64,000 bases of DNA from Callorhinus ursinus (lineage: Eukaryota; Chordata; Mammalia; Carnivora; Otariidae): NCBI RefSeq assembly GCF_003265705.1, contig NW_020313044.1, forward strand, positions 5,457,465 to 5,521,464, in the 5' to 3' direction. The notes under the pieces are model-generated. The model was given only the letters and a program-made list of their open reading frames with translations. It was not told the DNA's origin and did not search any database. Below, one piece after another: positions 34,560-46,400 of this stretch; position 1 is the stretch's first letter, and the number at the start of each line of letters is the position of its first letter. The translations under genes were made by a program, and so were the position numbers.

Positions 34560-34758
34560 GGTGCCTGGGTGGCTCAGTCATTAAGCATCTGCCTTCAGCT
34601 CAGGTCATGATCCCAGGGTCCTGGGATCGAGCCCCGCATTGGGCTCCCTGCTCCATGGGAAGCCTGATTTTCGTTCTTCTGCTGCCCCCCTGCTCATGTT
34701 CCTGCTCTCACTATCTCTCTCTCTGTGCCAAATAAATAAATAAAATCTTTAAAAAAAA
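34560..34758 (+). mobile_element. Can-SINE
   Basis: 'gtgcctgggtggctcagtca', 'ggtcatgatcccagggtcct', 'gagccccgcattgggctccc', a CT-rich part and an (AAATA)n tail. The flanks are A-rich, so the duplication (about aaaataaaata) is ambiguous. Confidence 0.92.
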
Positions 34759-34809
34759 TAGAAAATATTTTATCAACTGGAAAGTTTGAATCAAATGTTG
34801 CTAATATTG

Positions 34810-35030
34810 CTAATGACCATTTATTGAAATACCAAATAAGTCAGTATACATTTCCTTTGACCCTTGCAACACCTAGGTGAGTTCTCCCCACTCTATAGAA
34901 GAGGAAGGTAAGTGTCAGAGGTGAAGCACCTCTCCTATGATCATACCAGTCAGAGGTGGCAGAGACCAGAATTTAATCCAGGTCTGTCTGGCTTGAAAGT
35001 TTATCATTCTCTTTCCAGTACATACCACTT
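34810..35030 (-). repeat. MIR SINE
   Basis: 'cctttgacccttgcaacacc', 'ggtgagttctccccactcta', 'gaagaggaaggtaagtgtca' and 'ttaatccaggtctgtctggc' match reversed MIR. Confidence 0.7.
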
Positions 35031-36689
35031 CTGTTTGTGTGACTTCAGTTAATATTAAAGTTAGTTCACACTCCCTGAATGTATAAAGCTGAGGAGCAGA
35101 GTATAGGACAGAGTAGAACAGGGTACGGGGTCTTGGGGAGCTGAACTGAGATTAAAAACTGGCTGTTGGTAATCCCCAAAATAGGGAATTCACACCTGAA
35201 TAATTAAGAAGCAATTGGCCAACTTCCCAGCGCCACTGGAAGTTTTTAAGAGTTGCCACCATGAAGATTGTTTCCCAGGGGCCACAGCCACGAAGGCCTG
35301 GCAACTCTGGGTCTTCACATGATAAGGAGAAAGGACGTGAGCCCCTCCGAGTGTGTGAGCCAGTTGGAAATACCAAATCTATTCTCCAGATGGATTTGGT
35401 ATTTAATTCAATGTGGGTGTTTCTCTTCATGGCTTTTAATAGTGTTGAAATTGATTAAATTCAGAATGAGCGAGGTAAGCCAGACTTTAAAGAGCAAAGC
35501 ACATCGGGAAATTGAGTAAATTTCTGAGGTGAGAACATGCCTCTGGAGATGTCCATGAAATGGTGGTCTGCTCATAGTCATTCCAGACAATCTCCTGTAT
35601 CCATCCACATTAAAACTGGGGCAGTAACTTCCTTTACCTTTCGGTTCTCTTATTTTTATGCAAACATCCAGCACTTCCAGCAAATTCCATTTCTCCTGTA
35701 AAAAACTTGAAAGATTTTTTTTGATCAAAGGAAAGTTGAGTAAGATTCATGGGGAAAGGTTTTTAGGCTAGGAAAAACCTGTTGAATACCACCTTTAAGA
35801 AAATGGGTAATGTGTTCTAATGTGTGTTGAAACTAATTCAGGAGATTAGTTCCTCTCTTTTGGAAAAGGATTTGTCTTCTGAGCTCTGTTAGAATTCCCA
35901 GGATGCGTGTATGGGGTAACTTAGGGGTGTATCCCAGAGAGTTGTTTTCACATGTTATATGTCCATCAGTCAACCTGTGATATGGAAAGGTCCCTTCCAT
36001 TCAGAATTAGTGATTTGGCCACTTATTGCCAAATTTCTTGATGTTTTGAGTACTAAAGACTGGTGTAGGGCAAGAGCAGGTCAGTGATTTTTAGTAAAGG
36101 GGCTCCTGGACCTGCAGAATGAGGTCTCTCGTGTAGCACACAGTTCTAGGGGAGAATGCTCTTATTTTCTGGGGCTTTCCTTGACCTCAGGCCTGTCTGT
36201 ATAGATGGCCTAGATAGTATGATATGGAAAGAAGCCCCATACCTTCCGCTTTCACCAGCCACAGCTTCATGTCCACATACAGTTTGGTGATGATAATGCC
36301 TTGATGGAAAAGCAAAGGATTTCTATAAGTGTCCAGGAAAACCAGAACTTGGTTTTATCTTCTCTGTTTCCTGTCTTGGCTGGCACACCTTTTGTTTTTC
36401 CTTTCTTTTTAACTTATTCTTGGGGCTGTATTGCTAGGTGGTGATACCTCTTTGTATTGATACAGGAAGAAAGTAGGTAGGTCAGGCCACTCATATCTTT
36501 ATTTAACATTTATATCTTCCCAAAAGATGAAAAATCTAGGCACTAGAGCTTAAATAACTCATCTTCTTTCTTAGGGTTTATAACAATTGGAATTTGAAAG
36601 GTCGTTTTTACTACACCACATATCCCCTTAGTGACCCTCCCCATCATACGTAATGGTCAACATAGTAGACAGTGAAAGGCAGAGATGGA

Positions 36690-37330
36690 GTATTGAATAA
36701 AACAATGAGTAAAGATATATATGTATCATTGCTTTCATGAATGCAAATCTGGTTTGGTAGGCAACATCACAGAAATAAATGTAAACTTGCAATTATGTTA
36801 CATACTCTGAAGAAGAAGTTGATAGTGCTATATCCAAGTTTCAGTGAGGACATGAACCAGGTGGAGAGATCAGGAGGGCATTTTTGAGGAATTGACACTT
36901 GAGGGGAGACCTGAGGATTTGCAGTTGCTTTGGCCAGTGGGCTTCCAAGTGAAATCCACAGTATGTGCAAAGGCTGGAGAGAAAGTGTGGTCAGTTGGAT
37001 GCTCTGAAAGCCACTATGGTAGGATGCTTAGGTCTGGAGGGGTAGTGTGAGATGAGGCAGGCTGGACTAGACCATGCAGGGTTATGGGAAACCTGTGAAG
37101 GATTTGGGTTATCTTCCTGAGAAAAGTGGGGTGCCATTGAGAGATTTTAAACAGGGAGGGCACACGGTCTGGTTTCGTCCAGATCACGGGGGCTGCAATG
37201 TGGAAGATAGACTGGAGGGAGCCATAGGACATATGAGGACACCAGTTAGGTGGTCATCTCAGCAGTCCTGGTAACAGACGACGGAGGCCAGGACCAGGAT
37301 GGTGGTGGTGAAGATGGAGAGAACTAGACG
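36690..37330 (+). repeat. Ancient interspersed repeat (family unassigned), copy 3
   Basis: Shares order and wording with the copy at 33030: 'agtgaggacatgaaccaggt', 'gactagaccatgcagggtta', 'aagtggggtgccattgagag', 'agattttaaacagggagggc' and 'ggaccaggatggtggtggtg'. Confidence 0.55.
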
Positions 37331-38521
37331 AAATTGAGGGACCTGGTGATAATTTGGATATGCAGGTAAGAAAGAGGGGAAGTGCGAAAGGTTTTGTACC
37401 ACCTACACACTTCATTTTCTTTTAAGGTGGAAAGGGCCAGGGAAAACATCCCAGGTGAGGTAGCATTTGGTGCAAGAAGCTGCAGAGCATGTCTCTCCAT
37501 CTAGCCACCTCTTTTTAGGCAAGCCGCCTCTTTCAAGGCAAGAACATCATTAGATTGAGCCTTATATACTATGTTGTTGTTTCAAGACCTTTGCAGTAAA
37601 ACTGTTTGTTCCTGGATTTAAAAATTGCCTCCCTGCTCTTGGAGTTCGTACCCTAGGCATAATACCCGGTGGTCTGCCAAGCATCCTCTTCCCTCTTCTG
37701 CCCTAAGATCCTCCGAGCTGACTGAGCATCAACCCAACTCTCGGTGTTTTTGTGTTCTCCATAGAACTTTGAGAAAATAGGCGTGTGTGACCTTCTTCTA
37801 AAAGGAGACAAACAAGGCTTTGAAAGTTGAAATGAAAATTAAGACGGTGATAGATTTCTAACTTGGCAGGTTAACCTGGGTATTTGGTGTGAGCTCTGTT
37901 GACAGTCATTATATGAAAGCTGTTTGGGCTGCCTGGTGCAGAATCCTGGGCAGAGTTGAAGTTGAGGCTGAGGGAGGAAGAGAAGCCATTTCGGGCCTTA
38001 GCTGCAAGACAGTGGATGGCAGGCCTAGGAGCTACAGGTCCTGCAACAACTCATTGCAAGTCAAATTAAGGGAATAATGCAAGCCTAGTAGATATTTAAT
38101 GAGAGATTATTCCTGGAGATTATAAGGATAGAGAAATTGCAAATAAATCCCTGACCTTTTCTGAGCCTTGGCCCAGTAAAAGAGCTGAATCACCTGCTTC
38201 AGGGGATTAAGGACAGCCGCTTCCATCTGGCAGTCTGCTCAGACTTTTTCTGTCATTAACAAACTCTGTTCAGTGGTGATCATGTTCTAAACCTTTTAGT
38301 GGGATCTTGCTTTTCAGCAGAGGCGATCTCAATTAACTTAGATTATGTACCTGCTGGGCAGAGATCAGAACTAATGATCTCTAGTTATGTATGCACTATA
38401 ATAGCTATTACATTAGTAGTACTCTGTGCGTGTTAAATAATAAAGCAGTTGTTAATCATTAGTAACCTAATCGTGACATCAGCAGGGAATTCAAGTTCAG
38501 AATAGAAGTCAAAACTTCATG

Positions 38522-38580
38522 TGTATGCGTGTGTGTGAGCACGCACGCGCACATGCGTGTGTGTACGTGTGTGCTTGTGG
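38522..38580. repeat. Alternating purine-pyrimidine (TG/CG) tract
   Basis: An imperfect TG/CA repeat with several CpG steps (gtgtatgcgtgtgtgtgagc, acgcacgcgcacatgcgtgt). About 55 bp of nearly strict purine-pyrimidine alternation makes it a candidate Z-DNA-forming sequence and a likely polymorphic microsatellite. Confidence 0.85.
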
Positions 38581-39302
38581 GTGGCATAGCCTTAGAGACA
38601 CAGGGACAAACAGGGATGTCCCAGGGCAGCAGGCAATGTAATAATTGTACCGGTTTCAGTTTAGAGACTTAGAGCAATGATTGTGAAACTCTGTATCATG
38701 AGTTCCTTGTTGGGAACTGTTGTTTGATATGAATTTCATTTCTTAATACAGTGTTATCTGCCTACAAAACTGTAATAATTATCATCAGAATGCTACTTGA
38801 ACAACTAGAGGTTGACAGTGAGTTACCTTGAACTCCCTTTGACTTGGTAATATGTAAATGTGTTATACTTTTGAACTCAAGACGACTAATATATACTAAT
38901 ACTATGTTACATGTGTAATGTGTAAGGCCTTTGTGTGTAATGTCTGTGTAAGATTTATTTCAAGAAAAGGAGTTAGCAGGTTTAAAACAAATGAAAGAAC
39001 TTAATAATGTTGGGAAAACCAAAGGAGAATTGCTAAGAGATTTGGGGAGGGGGGCAGTTTGCTTTGTTAATTTCTAAAAGAAGTAATGGTAATTAGTGTA
39101 GGTTAGTGGAATTTGATTTTTTCTGGATATACTTGGAAGGTTCCATTGCATTCTTTTCCATTAGCTATTACTTACCTAGGAAAGGATCTTGCTTCTTGCA
39201 TTCAAGGACTCACTTGGCCTTGCAGGTCTATCTCTAGCTCTGTCCTTACTTCTGCTAGTTATGCCGATGGCTTTATGAGCAGGTATCTTTTGGTTACTGG
39301 CA

Positions 39303-39593
39303 TTGTCACTGTCAGCTGCCAGGTTATTTCAACCTTCCAAAACTTTTGCCACTGTTTATGGGGTAAAGGAAGCAAAATACTTTTTGTCCAAGATAGATGT
39401 TGATCAATGTGTAGAACAAGATCATGCCGCAAACGTACTCTTAAAGCATCCAAGCTTGGAATCAGTCTCAGCAGCGCTCCAGAGGATGGTGCAAAATGGT
39501 GGTTCTTTTCCTCCTGAACTTTTTCAGCTATCATCCCTGTGCATAAATTCCGTTGATCACCTCTCAAAAGAAGAACTAAAAGGCTTCAACTGA
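39303..39593 (+). other. Unidentified ~96-codon open frame
   Basis: An open frame with no ATG at its start (first codon TTG; an in-frame TGA lies about 27 bp upstream) reads …KEAKYFLSKIDVDQCVEQDH… and ends KEELKGFN. Its composition looks like an ordinary soluble protein, more so than other intronic frames here. I do not recognise a family, and I see no splice sites, poly(A) tail or duplication to prove a retrocopy. It may be a fragment of a processed pseudogene or simply chance. It lies just before an old L1. Confidence 0.25.
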
Positions 39594-39714
39594 CTATTGA
39601 ATCATAGTTATAAACGTTTTGGAAACCTCCTAAAGAACAAAAACTAGTTTCCCTTCTGACAAATAGTTTCCAGTAGGCTCTGTTCTGATTACTGTATAAA
39701 GGAATGAATATCCT

Positions 39715-40485
39715 CCCCTGTACATGAAAAGATGCCCCACATCATTAGTCACTAGGGAAATGCAAATCAAAACCACAATGAGATACCACTTCACGCCCAC
39801 TAAGAAAGCTATAATACAAAAGACAATAACAGATATCAGCGAGGATGCGGAGAAGTTGGAACCCTCATACATCGCTGGTAAGGCACAATGGTGTACTGCT
39901 TTAGAAAGTAGTTTGGCAGTTCCTCAAAACGTTCAGCACACAGTTACCATGTAATCCAGCTATTCCACTTGTAGGTATAAACTGAAGTGAAAATATATGT
40001 CCACACAAAGACTTGCACAGAGATGTTCCTAGCAGCATTTCATAACCAGAAAGTAGAAACAACAGTGGATGGACAAATTACATGTGATATATCCAGACAA
40101 TAGAATATAGTCATAAAAGGGAATTATGTATTGATGCTGCAACATACATGACTCTAGGAAACATTATACCAAGTGAAAGAAGCTAGACATAAAAGACCTT
40201 GTATTATATGATTCCGTTTATATTACTTGCCTAGAATGGGCAAATCTATAGAGACAGAAAACAGATGACTGATTTTTAGGAACTGATGGAAGGCAGGAAA
40301 TAGGGTGTGACTGCTAATGTGTATGAAGTTTTATGTGGAAGAGAATGAAAATGTTATGGAATCAAATAATGGTGCCTGATTCATAACTTTGTAAGTATAC
40401 TAGAAACCAATGAATTTTGAGCTTTAAATGGGTGAATGTTATAGTATGTGAATTATATCTCAATAAAACTCTTATTTTAAATAAT
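39715..40485 (+). mobile_element. Old L1 3' fragment
   Basis: 'gtcactagggaaatgcaaat', 'caaaaccacaatgagatacc', 'gaggatgcggagaagttgga', then the ORF2 end and a 3' UTR ending 'gaattatatctcaataaaac'. Frames are broken throughout. The 3' end type marks an older L1M subfamily. Confidence 0.8.
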
Positions 40486-40974
40486 CTTTGCCTAGATTTT
40501 AACAGGTATTTAGCCTGTGTATCACTGTTTGTTATTAAATTTGGGAAAAGTCTATGGCATGAGTTGATTGAGTTTCATTTGGAAGACTGATTTCAATCTG
40601 ACTTGGCAGCTTTGAGTCAGAAAGCTCTGTACTGCATGATTTGCAGAGTAAATACTTGGTTTATACTAGAAAAAGCATGAGAGTAAGTTAGTAGACTCCT
40701 TACAACTTTAAGAGAGTAAGAGCGGTGGTTTGTATAGCAGGTAGTCTCCAGGAAGAGAAATACTGTTTTCCTCCTTTTCTGGTACTTTACTGACTATCCT
40801 AGAGACCAAATGTGTTTAAAATAAGTATCAGTAAATGAAAGGTATGTCGGTAAGAATAAGAGTTATTTTATTTCCTTTGAGAAGAGAATTTTTAATAAAT
40901 CATTCCTTTTTAGTTTGAGGAATGCAGTGATTTTCTTAAGGATCTTTATCTTCATTGGATGTAAGTTCACTCGT

Positions 40975-41088
40975 ATACATAAAGAATTAGAGCAAGGTGC
41001 ACCCCCATGTTTATTGAAACAATATTTATAGTAGCCAAATTATGGAGGCAGCCAAGTGTCCATTGATAGAGGAATGGGTAAAGATGTG

Positions 41089-41136
<48 letters not shown>

Positions 41137-41572
41137 ATATATATATGCATGCGTACATACATACAATGGAATATTATTTGGCCATTAAAAAGGAATGAAA
41201 TCTTGACATTTACAGGAACATGGATGGAACTAGAGAGTATAATGCTAAGGCATATAAGTCAGAGAAAGACAAATAGCATATGGTTTCACTCATGTGGAAT
41301 TTAAGAAACATAGCAAAAGAGCAAAGGAAAGAAAAGGAAAGACAAACCAAAAAAACAAGCTTATAACTATAGAGAACACGTTGATGGTTACCAAAGGGGA
41401 GGTGGGTGGGGGGATGGGTTGAATAGGTGATGGGGATTAAGGAGTGCACTTGTGATGAGCACTAGCTAATGTGTGGAAGTGTTGAATCACTACATTGTAC
41501 ACCTGAAACTAATATCATACTATATGTTAACTACACTGGAATTAAAATTAAAAACTTAAAAAAATTTTTTTG
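40975..41572 (+). mobile_element. Carnivore L1 3' end of middle age
   Basis: 'tgcacccccatgtttattga', 'aatggaatattatttggcca', 'acatggatggaactagagag', a G-rich 3' UTR, then 'acctgaaactaatatcatac' and 'aattaaaattaaaaactt'. The 3' UTR differs from the young copies in the window, so it belongs to another subfamily. A (TA)n microsatellite has expanded within it. Confidence 0.82.
41093..41165. repeat. (TA)n microsatellite inside an L1
   Basis: About 17 uninterrupted TA units are followed by tatgtatgtatatatatata and 'tgcatgcgtacatacata'. It grew from the ORF2 'gtatatatataca' motif. Confidence 0.9.
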
Positions 41573-42149
41573 AGAAAGGTTCTGTTTGGATTAGATCAAA
41601 GAATGAGTTCAATAGTTCTCATATTTTACAAGTTTATTTCTTGCCCAGGATGATGACAAATTGTTTAAAAATACTTCCCTTCCTACTTTCTACCATTCTC
41701 TTCTCCTCTGTGATCCATGAATTTATAGAATGTCTTGCCCTGATGTCCCAAGGTACTCAAAAGGTGAACCCATTCTTAACAGTTACCATCCACATCTTCT
41801 CACTGGGTAATCCAAACATGGAGATGAATCTTGGTGGGTTCCCAGCCTCACTGCCAGGTTGGAAGTTGGTTCTGAGCTGTGGAAAAGGTTGCTGCTATTT
41901 GATTGTTAATTTTCTGAGTCACATTAGTGGGGTTTGTAGCAGGTGGAAAACTCTTACTACTTGCTGACAGATCGCACACAGGATGGCTCTACTGCCTTGT
42001 GCTTATTCATCAGGTAACTTCTTTGTTCTAGGTTGCTTTTATTTTCCTTTAGGTCACTTTTCCTTTTGCCATTTTTTCCTTCTTTTCTAATCACCTGAGC
42101 AGGATTCGACTTCTCTCTTTAATTCAAGGTCATATTTAAGGCAGTTAGG

Positions 42150-42330
42150 TCTTCACAGGCTCTGAGTGAGTCTCCCACCTATTAGCTCTGCAGCTTTGAT
42201 CAAGCCATTTAGCTTTGCCAAATCTCAGTTGTTTCATCTATAATATGGAGCTAATGCTAGTATCAGCCTAGCGGATTTACGAGGATTAACTGAGATAATC
42301 TGTGTAAAGCATTTATCTAACATTTATTGT
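42150..42330 (+). repeat. MIR SINE
   Basis: 'attagctctgcagctttgat', 'gccaaatctcagttgtttca', 'tctataatatggagctaatg' and 'gaggattaactgagataatc'. Confidence 0.75.
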
Positions 42331-42449
42331 GCCACTTAATTTATGCTTTTTGAGGGAGGCCAGGAAGCAGTTAGTCCAATAGTTCCTGACAATAACAGAA
42401 CAAGTGATTTAAAGGATGCCTACTTATTCCTTTGGCAAAGCGCATATCA

Positions 42450-42575
42450 CTATGCTGCAGTGTCCTCAACTGTAAATAGAGGATAACTTTGCTGAGTGAC
42501 CATGAGAATTAAATGAGATAATATAAACAAAGCACTTAGAAGTGGACCTGGCATATGGTAATCTCTCAGTGAATG
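42450..42575 (+). repeat. MIR SINE fragment
   Basis: 'tgtcctcaactgtaaataga', 'gagaattaaatgagataata' and 'agtggacctggcatatggta' follow the 3' half of MIR. It lies about 140 bp upstream of the 66-nt ARHGAP26 exon. Confidence 0.7.
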
Positions 42576-42712
42576 CCTGCTGATTTTTTTTTTTTTTGAT
42601 CATTTTTATCTGTGGCCAAACCATGGGACTGATTGATCCTGGGTCTGTCAGACCTTGTCTGAGGTTGGTATGCATGGCCAGCAACTTGACTGCCCCTCTC
42701 TTCCTCTTTCAG

Positions 42713-42778
42713 CTGCACAGTTGGACAGCATTGGCTTCAGCATAATCAGGAAATGCATCCACGCTGTGGAAACCAGAG
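42713..42778 (+). CDS. ARHGAP26: ARHGAP26 coding exon, start of RhoGAP domain (66 nt)
   Basis: The exon completes the split Thr and then reads AQLDSIGFSIIRKCIHAVET followed by Arg and the first base of Gly. This is the first helix region of the RhoGAP domain, about residues 383-403 in human numbering (from memory). The acceptor follows 'cccctctcttcctctttcag' and the donor is 'gtaaag', slightly weaker than consensus. Both ends are phase 1, so the 66-nt exon can be skipped without shifting the frame. If the downstream intron were retained, the frame would stay open until a stop at about 42868. Spacing to its neighbours is 22.7 kb upstream and 4.35 kb downstream, in keeping with the very large introns of this gene. 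Confidence 0.96.
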
Positions 42779-43155
42779 GTAAAGTCGTTCAACAGATGAC
42801 ATTGTTCTCAGTGAAGGTCACACATCTGGTGAGGTGTCAGACCTGCTACCTGTTTCCCGATTTTAAGTGACTCATTAACTCCCCAAGTGCCATTATTAGT
42901 GTGTTTCTACAGGTTGTGTTGCTCTGAAGCAGGGGCCCTCAATCGATTTGGTGTCATCAACCTCTTTGGCTGATTAGTAGAATGTTTTAAAGACATACGT
43001 GTCAAATACATAGGATAATAAGGAGTCTAGTTACTGGAATTCAGTTAAAATATTGGAAGACCTAGTTGTGATGTAATAGTATATGTGTTTCTTTGTTACC
43101 ACTTTAAATAATAAGTAATAGACACAGGTCTGATAACTGGCATAATTTGGAAATG

Positions 43156-43491
43156 CAGTTGACCCTTGAATAATGTGGAAGTTCAGGGTGCCGACCCCCT
43201 ACCCTCCCGTGCAGTTGAAAATCTGCATATAATTTTTGATTCCCCCACAAACAACTACTAACAGCTTTCTGTTGACCAGAAGACTTACCAATAACATAGG
43301 CAATTAATTAATACATATTTTATCTGTAACATGTATTATATACTGTAATACTACAATAAAGTAAGCTAGAGAAAAGAAAATATTAAAAGATCATAAAGCA
43401 CATTGATTGTACTGTAGTGTGTTTATTGAAAAAAAATCCATGTGTAAGTAGACCTGTGTATTTCAAACCCGTGTTGATCAAGGGTCAGCTG
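43156..43491 (-). mobile_element. MER2-like Tigger (pogo-type) non-autonomous DNA transposon
   Basis: Terminal inverted repeats are visible: cagttgacccttgaataa at the left and the complement of it ('tgatcaagggtcagctg') at the right. The interior carries 'gaaaatctgcatataatttt', 'aacaactactaacagctttc' and 'acaataaagtaagctagaga', in the order expected for MER2 on the minus strand. The length of about 336 bp fits the family's roughly 345 bp. There is no transposase. Confidence 0.88.
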
Positions 43492-44469
43492 GCCTGATAT
43501 TTCAAGATGTCTATAAAAGTCGCAGTGTGTTATGAAAATAACTGATTTCTGAGCAAGTCACAGGTATTGCTAACACTGTGATTTATTGCTTATATCATAA
43601 TGGAAGGAAATGTTTAAATTCAGTGACAGGGTCATGAAAGTAAAGGCATAATTGTTTTCCTGCCTAAGTTCATTGACACTCTGAATTCTCTAGTGCACTC
43701 CTGGGGTCTGTGGATGCCAGGTTAAGAACCGTGCTATGAAAAGCCAGTCCCTGGTGACTATCCAGGTGGGTAGAAGGGGTCAGGCCCCTGGTTTGCTGTA
43801 GCAGTGCTGTAGCCAGGCCCTGCCTCTTGGACATTGACCCTTCCTGGGGCTGTGGGAGCAGGACTTGAAGAATCAGGGAAGCTAATTCATCCCAGTGGTC
43901 TCCTTCCCATCCTTCGATGTCGACCCAAAGGAGAGTCTCAGTTCTGGCAGTTGGGAGCTTTGAGTACTCTGGTCTATGATACTCCTGAGAAAAGCTGTTA
44001 ACTAACTTTGCTGTGGATTTGGTTTGAACCATTGTTAAAGATGTGAGTCTTACTATTCCACAGCCTCTCAACCCATTAGTCTTTTTCACTTGATTGAAAG
44101 AAGTTTTATCTTTTAAAGCAGGATCCGTAACTAGTAAGAGTTCTATTGTAATTATTACATTATAAGTATAAGATATAAATATCTTTATAAAGTATAAAGC
44201 ATTGAGTAAAGGGGATGAAAAAAATCTTAACTGTATGAGCCACTCCTCCTACCCAGTCAGAAAGTGTTCTTTCCAAAGTAGTTATTTGAATGCGTTCTAA
44301 GATTTTTTAAATGTTTGCTTATTTCTGCTATACCTTCCTTCAATAAAGAGTTAAGGCAGCTTGCAAAGAGAAGTGAAATACAGCCAGAGAATATAAAGTA
44401 GAAATAGGTGAGATTTCTGGGAATTGATCTGGAGGAAATAAGGACACAGGCAGGTTGAGCCACAAAGCT

Positions 44470-44850
44470 GTTTACACAATGATGTTAAAGTAAAAAACAG
44501 AAACTGGTCAAATGTTTCAAAAACTGGTTGAATCACTAGTTGTACATCCATGCGGTAAAAAGCCGTGAATCGCTAAAACTGCAGGGAAATACATTTATTG
44601 ACATGCCAAGCTTTCCTTATTACATATTAAGTGAAAAATGAAAGTTACGGAACAGCCTGCACAGTATGAATGCATTCTGGGGGTGGTGGGGGGAAGGGAG
44701 ATCCATATATGTTCAGGTACCACCATGTCGTCAGAGGGGCTCCCCACTCTTCTTACTGTCTTCCTTTGGTTTATCTACTTGCCTCAATGGCAATTTCTGA
44801 ATTTTCAAACTGTTACTAAGGCAGTTTTTCAACAGGTGTTTTAATTTTCT
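44470..44850 (+). mobile_element. Old L1 3' fragment (tentative)
   Basis: 'gttgtacatccatgcggtaa', 'cattaagtgaaa'-like phrases ('attacatattaagtgaaaaa') and 'cacagtatgaatgcattctg' resemble an old L1 3' end. Diverged. Confidence 0.45.
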
Positions 44851-45789
44851 GTTCATTCTAAGAGAAAAGAATTAGGAATAAGAGGTACAGGGTTAACAAA
44901 AGTAGAGGCATAATAAAAAGGCTGCCAAAAGTAAGTTCAAAACAAAAAATCCCCTCCCCTCCACTGTGAAATTCATCCGCTTGCCTGAGGTGGGCCACCT
45001 CTTTGAGTTCTCAGCAGCCAAACCAATAGGGAAATGTAATCATTTAAAACGCTTCACAGAGCCTGTGATAAACGCAGACCAGTGGCTCAGGAGGACAGCT
45101 TTTTATGATATAAAGCCAGAAAATATACATAATAAGTAGTAGAGGAAGAACAAGGTCACCATAGATTTGGTGTCCTAGCCTCTGCCTCTTTCTCCCCTCC
45201 TGCTCTAAAATAAAGATGAGAATGGTATGTTTTCACTTGTAAGAAAGTTTTCATTTGACACAAAAAGGAAAAGAGGACAGTGTGAGTTAAATGCCATTTT
45301 AGCATAAATACTTGAAAGAAGTGATTATTTTCCTACTGGAATGCATGTATGTATATAATTTTTTGTGGTGACCAGAGGTGAACAGACATCCCATATTTTC
45401 TGGAGTTCGTTAATCATCGTCTAGCAGGAGACAGGGTTGTATCCAGTTCCAGGAAAGGTCAAGGACAGAAGTAGAGACACTTGAGAAGGGACAAGCCCTT
45501 TAAGCCACCACGTTACTGAGTAATGGTTCTGCCGTTAAGTAGCTTGGGGCCCATCCCTTAGTTTTAGATCACAGTCTCCTAGCCGCCGAGCCATGCAGGC
45601 TGATGTACGTGCTTTTACAGGTCTTTTTTAGCTATAAAATCCTATCATTCTAGACCACTTCTTTTTATTCCTTAATTCTACATGGGCCTGGTTGGAGACA
45701 CTGTAGAATCAGCCTTTTCCCAAATTTCTTCCAGGAAATTTTGTTTTGGTCCCAAAGTAGTGGCCCTGAAGGAGTAAAACTCAGTGTTT

Positions 45790-46400
45790 TATTCATTGTG
45801 TCATGTATTGTATACTGACCTAAGTACGGGGCCTATAATGGTAAAGAAGACAGAATCACTGTACATAGAGTTTATGTCATAGTTGTGGGGAGAATGACAA
45901 ACAAGAAACCAAAAAAGAAAGATAATTTCACGTATTGTTACTTGCTACAAAGAAAAGAGGGTAGGGGACCAGCCAGTAGTGTTGGTCATGGGATGCTTTA
46001 GGTTGAAGAGGTTGCATTTCTGTTGAGACCTGAATGATAAAAAGATCTGGGAGAAGCATGTTCCAGGTGGAGGAAACAGCTGTGCAGAGGCTGTGATTTG
46101 GGTGCGCAAGCTTGATGTGTGGGAGAAACAGGAAGACCAGTGTAGCTGGAGCAGAGTGAAAGTGGTTGATGATGCAGAAGTGGGCCTGTGCTTAATCCTG
46201 CAGGGCCTTGTGGGCCACAGTAAATTTTGATTATGGTCTAAATGCCATGGGAAGCCATTGGAAAGTTTTGAGTAAAGAGAGGATTTGAACTGATACATAC
46301 TTCAAGAAGTTCGTTTTGGATACTGGTTGGAAAAGGGACATCAGGGGAATAAGATGGGAAGCAGGTGACCAGTTAGTTGAAAGGTGTGGGGTATGATGGG
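45790..46400 (+). repeat. Ancient interspersed repeat (family unassigned), copy 4
   Basis: Phrases shared with 33030 and 36690: 'ttgagacctgaatgataaaa', 'gtggaggaaacagctgtgca', 'cagggccttgtgggccacag', 'aatgccatgggaagccattg' and 'gtaaagagaggatttgaact'. This is the clearest copy in the window. Confidence 0.6.

Larger units (their letters stand above)
20048..42712 (+). other. ARHGAP26: ARHGAP26 intron, 22.7 kb
   Basis: Complete intron with a gtaagt donor and a ttcctctttcag acceptor. It interrupts a Thr codon after its first base (phase 1). Apparently unique stretches are about 20048-21948, 23045-24300, 25890-27470, 29321-30693, 31860-33030, 35030-36690, 37350-38520, 38580-39290, 40486-40970 and 41573-42150. 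None shows a convincing gene. The short frames in them lack recognisable domains. Confidence 0.9.
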
